NCBI GenBank assembly: GCA_002346305.1
Contig: DDZI01000015.1
Span: 1-7,189 of the forward strand
Length of the DNA stretch: 7,189 nt
Direction of reading: 5' to 3'
Origin: Actinobacteria bacterium UBA3012
Lineage (GTDB): Bacteria > Actinomycetota > Actinomycetes > Nanopelagicales > Nanopelagicaceae
Part shown: in pieces, positions 1 through 4,849 of the stretch
Layout: each line of letters begins with the position of its first letter
How positions within the stretch are numbered: position 1 is the stretch's first letter
The notes under the pieces: generated by a model
What the model saw: only the letters and a program-made list of their open reading frames with translations
What the model was told of the DNA's origin: nothing
Database searches by the model: none
Made by a program: the position numbers and the translations under genes

Positions 1-95
1 GAGCATGGCTTCTTCTTAAACTTCTTCATTGCTGCTGCCGACATCTTGCTTACTTTTGGCTTCGGCTTCAGCGTCTTATTATTTCTTGCGCCCAC
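1..95 (-). CDS. rpsR: 30S ribosomal protein S18, N-terminal part (cut by window edge)
   Basis: This is the beginning of ribosomal protein S18, which sits with S6 on the platform of the 30S subunit. About 31 codons are visible, starting at a GTG (95..93) and open to the window edge. The translation is a very basic N-terminal tail rich in Lys, ending in KKFKKKPCS. The basic KKK-x-C block is where bacterial S18 normally reads KKKxCxFC, just ahead of its folded core. The start is chosen because a strong Shine-Dalgarno, AAAAGGAG, ends 7 bases upstream and because no upstream start codon has comparable support. An in-frame internal ATG would remove half of the visible tail and has no such site. It follows ssb and rpsF on the same strand, the usual actinobacterial order rpsF-ssb-rpsR (rplI is expected next, outside the window). 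The identification rests on the short visible N-terminus plus gene order. Confidence 0.85.
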   Translation of the reverse strand, partial: MGARNNKTLKPKPKVSKMSAAAMKKFKKKPC

Positions 96-102
96 TGTGG
101 TG

Positions 103-110
103 CTCCTTTT
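103..110 (-). promoter_or_regulatory. Shine-Dalgarno site of rpsR
   Basis: On the minus strand AAAAGGAG lies 7 bases before the GTG start of rpsR. It is a canonical site and it decides the start. The preceding TCCT (just upstream of the AAAA) could pair weakly with AGGA to form a 4-bp hairpin over the site, too weak to interpret with confidence. Confidence 0.7.
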
Positions 111-118
111 TAGGATGC

Positions 119-136
119 CCCGTCAATTCTGACGGG
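119..136 (-). other. Perfect 7-bp hairpin between ssb and rpsR
   Basis: The minus-strand transcript reads CCCGUCA-GAAU-UGACGGG, a perfect 7-bp stem with a 4-base loop, in the 67-base gap between the ssb stop and the rpsR start. No U-run follows (the next bases are GCAUCC and then the rpsR ribosome-binding site), so it does not look like a standard intrinsic terminator. It may be an mRNA-stability or processing element that sets rpsR levels apart from ssb, or a weak terminator. The structure is seen directly; any role is inference. Confidence 0.5.
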
Positions 137-162
137 AATGGTTGATTTATATGGATTGGTTT

Positions 163-669
163 TTAGAAGGGAGGTTGATCATCGGAGCCAGCTGAAGACC
201 AGCCGCCACCAACAGGAGCTGCAGACCATGGGTCTTCAGCTGAAGCAGTTTCAGTAACAGGAGTTGAGAATGAACCACTGCCACCAGCAGCGCCCGCTGC
301 GCGAGTTGTCTTAGTGACTTTTGCAGTTGCATTGCGGAGTGATGGACCAACTTCGTCTACTTCAACTTCGTACACAGTGCGCTTTTCGCCCTCTTTGGTT
401 TCGTATGAGCGTTGCTTTAAACGACCAGTAACAATCACGCGCATTCCGCGAGTAAGTGATTCTGCAACGTTCTCTGCTGCTTGACGCCAAATATTGCAAG
501 CAAGAAAGAGGCTGTCGCCATCTTTCCATTCATTTGTGTTCTTATCGAGGTAACGCGGAGTTGAAGCAACCGTGAATTTAGCAACTGCAGCACCGGATGG
601 TGTGAAGCGCAATTCAGGATCGTTTACAAGATTTCCAACCATTGTGATTGTTGTATCTCCTGCTGCCAT
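163..669 (-). CDS. ssb: Single-stranded DNA-binding protein
   Basis: SSB coats single-stranded DNA during replication, recombination and repair and recruits partner proteins through its C-terminal tip. The 168-aa product begins with an OB-fold domain (about residues 5-112). It contains the typical GNLVNDPELRFTPSG opening, the conserved aromatic and basic strand around W61 (NIWRQAAENV) and the block RVIVTGRLKQRSYETKEGEKRTVYEVEVDEVGPSLR read in part at about 77-112. A Gly/Ser/Ala-rich flexible linker follows (about 113-160). The protein ends in the acidic tip DDQPPF, the conserved SSB protein-interaction motif. Length and layout fit a full-length actinobacterial SSB. The gene sits between rpsF (77-base gap) and rpsR (67-base gap) on the same strand, the classic rpsF-ssb-rpsR operon. 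The start ATG lacks a strong Shine-Dalgarno; a 19-base purine tract lies directly before it. Confidence 0.97.
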   Translation of the reverse strand: MAAGDTTITMVGNLVNDPELRFTPSGAAVAKFTVASTPRYLDKNTNEWKDGDSLFLACNIWRQAAENVAESLTRGMRVIVTGRLKQRSYETKEGEKRTVYEVEVDEVGPSLRNATAKVTKTTRAAGAAGGSGSFSTPVTETASAEDPWSAAPVGGGWSSAGSDDQPPF

Positions 670-688
670 TTTTTCTCTCTTCTCTCTT
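670..688 (-). promoter_or_regulatory. Purine tract upstream of the ssb start
   Basis: Immediately upstream of the ssb ATG the minus strand carries 19 consecutive purines (GA repeats followed by an A-run). It contains no AGGAGG-like core at good spacing, only GAGAG elements. Such unstructured purine-rich leaders can support initiation when the Shine-Dalgarno is weak. This is a weak site compared with the AAAAGGAG of rpsR and the AGGAGGTG of rpsF in the same operon. Confidence 0.4.
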
Positions 689-712
689 ATCTACTTTAGA
701 TGCTTTTTATTT

Positions 713-757
713 GTTTTACTCTGGACTATTTCTTTGCGCCAGAGTTTTACTCTGGAC
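713..757. repeat. Two 14-base direct repeats around the rpsF stop codon
   Basis: GTTTTACTCTGGAC (plus strand) occurs at 713-726 and again at 744-757, offset by 31 bases. The second copy covers the end of rpsF including its stop codon; the first lies wholly in the rpsF-ssb gap. A shortened relative, CTCTGGACTA, identical over 10 bases to 719-728, lies in the rpsF leader at 1048-1057. The repeat could be a local duplication or conserved RNA structural parts. The repetition is directly visible; its function is unknown. Confidence 0.75.
739..755 (-). other. Hairpin enclosing the rpsF stop codon
   Basis: The minus-strand RNA reads CCAGAGU-AAA-ACUCUGG, a perfect 7-bp stem with a 3-base loop. The rpsF UAA stop uses the last base of the 5' arm and the first two loop bases. 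The 3' arm (CUCUGG, 744..739) can instead pair with a second CCAGAG copy at 724..719, giving a 6-bp stem with a 14-base loop, so the two folds exclude each other. No U-run follows, so it is not a standard terminator. It may act in mRNA stability or in separating ssb from rpsF expression. Confidence 0.55.
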
Positions 758-1031
758 GAACAACCTTTGTACGAAGCACTGCTTCGTTCAAATTTAATTG
801 GCGATCAAGTTCTTTAATCGCATCCGGACCACAGTGCATATCAACGACTGCGTAAATTCCTTCTGGTTTTTTATTTATTTCGAAGGACATACGACGACGG
901 CCCCAAATGTCGAGCTTGTCGACAGTGCCACCGCTCTCTTTGATTATCTTGAGGTATGTCTCAAGACTTGGTGCGACTGTGCGTTCTTCTAATTCAGGAT
1001 CGAGAATGACCATGAGTTCATATCTACGCAT
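747..1031 (-). CDS. rpsF: 30S ribosomal protein S6
   Basis: S6 is a small-subunit protein that pairs with S18 in the 30S platform. The 94-aa product is full length for the family. It opens with the hallmark MRRYELMVILDPELEE, continues through GGTVDKLDIWGRRRMSFEINK and ends with the second beta-alpha-beta unit containing EGIYAVVDMHC and ELDRQLNLNEAVLRTKVVRPE-type sequence. The ATG is supported by an AGGAGGTG site upstream and by the fixed family N-terminus. The gene heads the rpsF-ssb-rpsR operon, downstream of the GT87 gene on the same strand with a 105-base gap. The length of that gap and its foldable content point to separate control of the operon, probably by feedback of the S6:S18 complex. 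Confidence 0.98.
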   Translation of the reverse strand: MRRYELMVILDPELEERTVAPSLETYLKIIKESGGTVDKLDIWGRRRMSFEINKKPEGIYAVVDMHCGPDAIKELDRQLNLNEAVLRTKVVRPE

Positions 1032-1043
1032 AAGTTAACCCCA

Positions 1044-1087
1044 CCTCCTCTGGACTAAAGCGGCCACGGAATTTCCGCGGCAGGAGG
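1044..1087 (-). promoter_or_regulatory. Candidate S6:S18 autoregulatory leader of rpsF
   Basis: In the minus-strand RNA, CCUCCU (1087..1082) can pair with the rpsF Shine-Dalgarno AGGAGG (1049..1044), a 6-bp outer stem. Inside it a second hairpin forms, CCGCGG (1080..1075) with CCGUGG (1069..1064) around an AAAUU loop, including one G-U pair. Directly 3' of the inner hairpin is an unpaired strand starting with CCG (1063..1061). Outer stem, inner hairpin and a 3' bulge carrying CCG are the parts of the known rpsF leader motif bound by the S6:S18 complex. Here the outer stem would hide the ribosome-binding site. Pairing is seen in the sequence; binding by S6:S18 is inferred from the resemblance. 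Confidence 0.65.
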
Positions 1088-1099
1088 GTTATTGCTCCT
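1082..1099 (-). promoter_or_regulatory. Alternative stem that would free the rpsF ribosome-binding site
   Basis: Upstream AGGAG (1099..1095) can pair perfectly over 5 bp with CUCCU (1086..1082), with an 8-base loop. CUCCU is part of the strand that would otherwise cover the rpsF Shine-Dalgarno, so this fold and the outer stem of the S6:S18-like structure are mutually exclusive. The arrangement could work as a two-state leader, but both stems are short and no energies were computed. Confidence 0.35.
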
Positions 1100-1136
1100 T
1101 CGCGAAATCCACGGGTGTGGCTCTCTTGAAGGAAGG

Positions 1137-2336
1137 CTAAGCGTAACCCTGTCCGACGCCAGATAAAAATTCAAGGTTCTGTGGACCAAATTTTGGTGTG
1201 GACCTACGCATAAGGCGCAGGCAGAACCAGGTCAGGGCGCCAACTCGAAGCACAATGGCGACCGCATAGGCCCAGGCGGGGATAGCGAAGTTGGTGCCCG
1301 AGACTTCGGCCAGGTATTGCCAAATTGCAAAGTGATAAATCAATTCCGCAAATTGCCAGACCCAGAAATCGAAACGATCTCTCTTATCTATCATTGCAAG
1401 AATTGCGAGCGGTGTTAACCAGAGAACATATTGCGGTGAATAGACCTTGCTGGCAGTTACAAAGATGGCAACTATAAAAAAGGCGATTGTGGCCAACTTT
1501 GGAACTTCTGGAATCCCATAAACAAATAATGTGAAGGCAAGTGCGCCCACCGCAAATACGATGAGTGAAATCATATTCAAATGCTTAATATTTAATCCGA
1601 AAATTTCTAAAGCGTGCCAGATTGATCCCCAATCTGCAGCTCGTTCAGAGTTCAATTTAAAGAATCTCCACCACCCTGTAGGGGTAGTAATAATGAATGG
1701 CAAATTAATTAGTAACCAAGTTGTAAAGGTGATGGAAGAGTAGAGAACTAGCTCTCTGATCTTTGATTTTCTGATCAAGATTAAGGCTATTGGCAACAAT
1801 AAAACTATCGGAAAGAATTTTGTTGCAATCGATAATCCAAGTGCTATTGCGCTCTTGTGATATTTTCCAATATCAAAGAAATAAATTGCGGCGAGCGCAC
1901 TTATCACTGCCCAGATATCCCAATTTATATATAAGGATGCGACAACTGCTGGTGCAATTGGAAGTAGATACCAGAGCTCTGGCTTTAATTTCTTCAAAAA
2001 AACTACTGTTGCAATAAAGAGCAGTGCAACTAGCAGAGCATTAATATCAAAATATTTTACAAATTTATCTTCACCATCGCCAACTAAGAAGGAGGTTACC
2101 CACATGATCAAACCAGTTACTGGTGGATACTCAACTGCGTTGGTTGCGCTGCTGTACGGCCAACTATTTGTTATTAATCCACGCGCACCGAAAAGTGCTG
2201 GAAAATCTGAATAACAAGCGTGAATGTAATCACCGGGAGGTATCCACCCATTTGATCTACAGTAATCAAATTTAATAAATGAAAGCAGGGCTGCGATGAT
2301 TGCGAGAAGAACTGCGCTCTTCGCAATTAATTTCAT
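1137..2336 (-). CDS. GT87/DUF2029-like polytopic membrane glycosyltransferase (homologue of mycobacterial Rv0051)
   Basis: A 399-aa integral membrane protein of roughly ten hydrophobic segments, related to the GT87 (DUF2029) family of GT-C fold enzymes, which transfer sugars, often mannose, from polyprenyl-phosphate donors on the outer face of the membrane. After an N-terminal membrane segment comes an extracellular loop with CYSDFPALFGARGL (about 41-54), whose Asp (D44) is a candidate catalytic base for a GT-C enzyme, and VEYPPVTGL (about 68-76). NWD (about 137-139), GLSIATKFFPIVLLLP (about 166-181) and YSPQYVLWLTPLA (near 298-310) are family-typical segments. Its ATG overlaps the stop of the upstream penicillin-binding protein gene as ATGA, so translation is likely coupled. 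Placement after a class A PBP matches ponA1-Rv0051 and suggests a role in envelope glycan assembly. Donor and acceptor cannot be told from the sequence. It appears shorter than the mycobacterial relative. Confidence 0.85.
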   Translation of the reverse strand: MKLIAKSAVLLAIIAALLSFIKFDYCRSNGWIPPGDYIHACYSDFPALFGARGLITNSWPYSSATNAVEYPPVTGLIMWVTSFLVGDGEDKFVKYFDINALLVALLFIATVVFLKKLKPELWYLLPIAPAVVASLYINWDIWAVISALAAIYFFDIGKYHKSAIALGLSIATKFFPIVLLLPIALILIRKSKIRELVLYSSITFTTWLLINLPFIITTPTGWWRFFKLNSERAADWGSIWHALEIFGLNIKHLNMISLIVFAVGALAFTLFVYGIPEVPKLATIAFFIVAIFVTASKVYSPQYVLWLTPLAILAMIDKRDRFDFWVWQFAELIYHFAIWQYLAEVSGTNFAIPAWAYAVAIVLRVGALTWFCLRLMRRSTPKFGPQNLEFLSGVGQGYA

Positions 2337-4306
2337 TGCCTTGCTGCGAGTTTCTTCTTCTTTGTAGCCCCAGATTCATACTTTCCGGCAAGCTCTGGAT
2401 CAAGAGTTGGGACTGCTTCCAAATATGAAACTGGATCAGCGCCGCCGACATATGCTGGCTCTGGGAATTGGGTCGCGGGCATTCCCTTTTGAGCAAGCTT
2501 TGTATATGTGTTCCAAACTTGTGCTGGGAAGGATCCGCCCGTGAACGCGAAATTTCCACCAATTCCATTTAGTGATTGGGTTGCATTATCCATGAACATT
2601 GTGACTGTTGTTGCAAACTCTGGGGTGTAACCATTGAACCAAGCTGATGCATTGTCAGTTGTTGTTCCCGTCTTTCCGGCTATCGGCCTTCTCACACCAC
2701 TTGCTGCTGCAACACCGGTTCCAGATTTTGTACCTTGGGCAAGTGCGTAAGTTAAATCTGCCATCACATCAGGTTGAAATACTTGCTGCGCTTGAATTTT
2801 TCCTTCATAGAGAACACCCTTATTTGATCCCAATACTTCTTTAATTAGAAATGGGGTTGCATAAATCCCATTCGCGGCAAAAGTTGCATATGCCGCAGCC
2901 ATATCAATTACATGAGGGGATGAAACGCCAAGAGATATCGATGGGGTTGGCATGAGTGCAACTGAATTAGGAATTCCCGCACGTCTTGCAACATCAACAA
3001 TATTTTCAAGTCCCGCTGCAATTCCAAGCGGTACATAAACTGTATTTATCGATTGCGCAGTTGCATAGGCTAAATCGATTTCGCCTTCCTGCCTATTGTT
3101 GTAATTAAAGACTGGATATGGCTTGCCTACATCATCAAATACTTGCGGGGAACTTCCGCTCCACACAGAAGAAAGCGGAATTCCCTGCTCTAGGGCTGCA
3201 ACTAAAGCAAATGGTTTAAAACTAGATCCGGCTTGGGTAATTGACTGTGTTGCGCCATTTAATTGTTTTACTAAGTAATCTTTTCCGCCGTAGAGGGCGA
3301 CAATTTCACCAGTGCCTGGCCTAATTGAAACTAGGGCTTGATTAAAATTCTCAGGGGTGTTCTTTGGACCGCGTGAATCCATAGCCCGGACCGATGCTTC
3401 TTGGTTTTTGCGTAGAAGCGTTGTTTTAATTACATATCCACCAGTTTGTAATTGTGACTCGGTAAATCCTAATTTTTCTAATTCCCGAACTACCCAAGAC
3501 ATTACATAACCTTTAGGACCGGCAAGCGCTCCTGAAGTTACACGTTCCCGAATTGCTGGATACTTTAATTTTGCCGCATCATCGGCGGTCAACCACTCCT
3601 TTGAAACCATTCCATCTATTACATATTGCCAACGCGCTTTTAACCTTGCGGTGTTCTCTTTGCCATATGAAGGATCGTAATAACCTGGTGATCGCAGAAT
3701 ACTTGCCAAGATCGCAGCCTCTGAAATTGATACTTGGCTTACGCTCTTGCTGAAATAAACTTCAGAAGCAGTTTGAATTCCATATGAACCACGGCCAAAA
3801 TAAATTGTGTTTAAATAACTTTCTAAGATATCATCTTTCGACATCTGGTTCTGCAGCTTCATAGCAATAATAAGCTCTTTTACTTTTCTTGTAATTGTTC
3901 GCTCTGGGGTTAGGAATGCAGTTTTTGCATATTGTTGGGTAATCGTCGACCCACCTTGAGCATTCAGTGAACCAGATTTTAAGTTGTTGAAAAATGCCCG
4001 GGCGATTCCTATTGGGCTTACTGCGCTCTGAGTGTAGAAATTGCGATCTTCCGCCGCCATTACAGCTTGGCGGACATGAAGTGGAACGTTTGCGAGCTTT
4101 ACAACTTGTCGATTTTCAGAACCGAGCCGGCCGATTTCTTTACCATCCGCATATTGAATAATTGTTGACTGACTATTAACAAATGCATTTGGATCAGGAA
4201 TGCTTACGGAAAAGTAAGCATAGGCAAATCCGAGAACTCCAAGGATGAAACCGCCCCCAATAGTGAAAACACCTATTTTGAATAGTTTTCCCTGCAAAAT
4301 CTTCAT
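2333..4306 (-). CDS. Class A penicillin-binding protein (bifunctional peptidoglycan glycosyltransferase/transpeptidase)
   Basis: This enzyme polymerises lipid II into glycan strands and cross-links the peptides outside the membrane. The 657-aa protein has one N-terminal signal anchor (about residues 10-33). The GT51 domain follows (about 55-230), with catalytic Glu in EDRNFYT (E86), GGSTITQQYAK (118-128), RKVKELIIAMKLQ (140-152) and YLNTIYFGRGSYGIQ (164-178). The transpeptidase domain (about 320-600) has the Ser-x-x-Lys motif SSFK (nucleophile S361, K364), SIN (419-421) and KTGT (545-548). All key residues of both activities are present. There is no PASTA domain; the tail is short and ends in a Lys-rich stretch. 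This makes it closest in layout to actinobacterial PonA1-type PBPs, and gene order agrees. It lies 29 bases downstream of the DUF5318 gene and overlaps the GT87 gene by 4 bases, so the three are probably one transcript. A GGAAGG site lies 12 bases before the ATG. Confidence 0.95.
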   Translation of the reverse strand: MKILQGKLFKIGVFTIGGGFILGVLGFAYAYFSVSIPDPNAFVNSQSTIIQYADGKEIGRLGSENRQVVKLANVPLHVRQAVMAAEDRNFYTQSAVSPIGIARAFFNNLKSGSLNAQGGSTITQQYAKTAFLTPERTITRKVKELIIAMKLQNQMSKDDILESYLNTIYFGRGSYGIQTASEVYFSKSVSQVSISEAAILASILRSPGYYDPSYGKENTARLKARWQYVIDGMVSKEWLTADDAAKLKYPAIRERVTSGALAGPKGYVMSWVVRELEKLGFTESQLQTGGYVIKTTLLRKNQEASVRAMDSRGPKNTPENFNQALVSIRPGTGEIVALYGGKDYLVKQLNGATQSITQAGSSFKPFALVAALEQGIPLSSVWSGSSPQVFDDVGKPYPVFNYNNRQEGEIDLAYATAQSINTVYVPLGIAAGLENIVDVARRAGIPNSVALMPTPSISLGVSSPHVIDMAAAYATFAANGIYATPFLIKEVLGSNKGVLYEGKIQAQQVFQPDVMADLTYALAQGTKSGTGVAAASGVRRPIAGKTGTTTDNASAWFNGYTPEFATTVTMFMDNATQSLNGIGGNFAFTGGSFPAQVWNTYTKLAQKGMPATQFPEPAYVGGADPVSYLEAVPTLDPELAGKYESGATKKKKLAARQ

Positions 4307-4318
4307 TACTTAAGGTTA

Positions 4319-4324
4319 CCTTCC
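4319..4324 (-). promoter_or_regulatory. Shine-Dalgarno-like site of the penicillin-binding protein gene
   Basis: GGAAGG lies 12 bases before the ATG at 4306 on the minus strand, inside the 29-base gap after the DUF5318 stop. The spacing is long but equals the distance between AGGAGG and the ATG in rpsF. The gap also holds a near-palindrome AAGGTAACCTT. Confidence 0.45.
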
Positions 4325-4335
4325 AAATCTTAAAA

Positions 4336-4806
4336 TTAACGACCTCTTAGGGATTTCTCATGAAGATGCCAGCTCTTTAATTCACGGGCTGGTTTCCAGT
4401 CGTCATCTTCAAGGGTGTGCACCTTTCGTGGCACTTTTCGAGTTCGACCATCTCCCAACAGAAATGAATAAATAAGGTGGTTCCACCCGCACTCCAAACA
4501 AACTTCAACGGTATAAACCCGGAATTCACCATATTCATTCTGCATCTCATCTAATTCGGATAGGGATTTAATCCGCCCTGAATATTGTCCAAGTTGATCC
4601 CCAAATGCGTAACGCAATTCTCGAATCTCTACTTTTTTACAGACCGGACAAGATCTAGAGGTAATTTCACCATGATGCTTTGCTGCGCGCTTTAAATATG
4701 GATCTGCATCACATGCATCCATTGCGGAAGATGAACCACGGAAGAGTGCAAGCAAGGTTGAGCGACGATCAAGTGAATAATCGATGTTATCTCGGCGCGA
4801 CCACAT
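4336..4806 (-). CDS. DUF5318 protein with two CxxC pairs (homologue of mycobacterial Rv0049)
   Basis: A 156-aa soluble protein of unknown biochemical function, recognised as the actinobacterial DUF5318 family that sits upstream of ponA1. Visible family features are IDYSLDRRSTLLALFRG near the N-terminus, CDADPYLKRAAKHHGE (32-47), CPVCKK (Cys 53 and 56), FGDQLGQYSG (68-77) and VEVCLECGWNHLIYSFLLG (about 100-118, Cys 103 and 106). The two CxxC pairs about 47 residues apart look like a zinc-ribbon metal site. No signal peptide or membrane segment is visible, so it is probably cytoplasmic. The start at 4806 is the only Met ahead of the conserved N-terminal block. There is no Shine-Dalgarno upstream, but a TATTCT box ends 8 bases before it, so a leaderless mRNA is likely. 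It precedes the PBP gene by 29 bases on the same strand, suggesting a role linked to peptidoglycan synthesis or its control, which is inference from synteny. Confidence 0.88.
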   Translation of the reverse strand: MWSRRDNIDYSLDRRSTLLALFRGSSSAMDACDADPYLKRAAKHHGEITSRSCPVCKKVEIRELRYAFGDQLGQYSGRIKSLSELDEMQNEYGEFRVYTVEVCLECGWNHLIYSFLLGDGRTRKVPRKVHTLEDDDWKPARELKSWHLHEKSLRGR

Positions 4807-4814
4807 AATGGCTA

Positions 4815-4820
4815 AGAATA
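4815..4820 (-). promoter_or_regulatory. Candidate -10 box for leaderless DUF5318-PBP-GT87 transcript
   Basis: TATTCT (TANNNT consensus) on the minus strand ends 8 bases before the ATG at 4806, so transcription would begin at or next to the start codon. No convincing -35 TTGACA is found 16-18 bases upstream. The absence of a Shine-Dalgarno for this gene supports leaderless initiation, which is common in actinobacteria. Confidence 0.4.
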
Positions 4821-4836
4821 ATCCAACTTTGGTGAT

Positions 4837-4842
4837 TACGCT
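4837..4842 (+). promoter_or_regulatory. Candidate -10 box for leaderless MFS transcript
   Basis: TACGCT (TANNNT consensus) lies 7 bases before the ATG at 4850, the distance expected when the transcript starts at the A of the start codon. No clear -35 is visible. If the transporter began at 4808 or 4784 this box would be inside the gene, so the call depends on the start chosen. Confidence 0.35.
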
Positions 4843-4849
4843 TTGCGCT

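Noticed and set aside
572..992. Plus-strand open frames opposite ssb and rpsF
   Set aside because: They lie antisense to two certain genes (SSB and S6), have no recognisable domain and no ribosome-binding site.
1139..1144. TACGCT on the minus strand as a -10 box for the rpsF operon
   Set aside because: It fits TANNNT and would give a leader of about 100 bases, but it is the last codons of the GT87 gene and no -35 element stands at 16-18 bases; too weak to annotate.
1021..1217. Shared 11-mer CTACGCATAAG at the rpsF start and near the GT87 3' end
   Set aside because: Both copies encode Met-Arg-Arg in their genes and no pairing or spacing makes sense; chance is the simplest explanation.
2272..2568. 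Minus-strand open frame across the PBP/GT87 junction
   Set aside because: It is an out-of-frame reading of the PBP 3' end with low-complexity, non-domain protein; the PBP frame and ATGA coupling explain the region.
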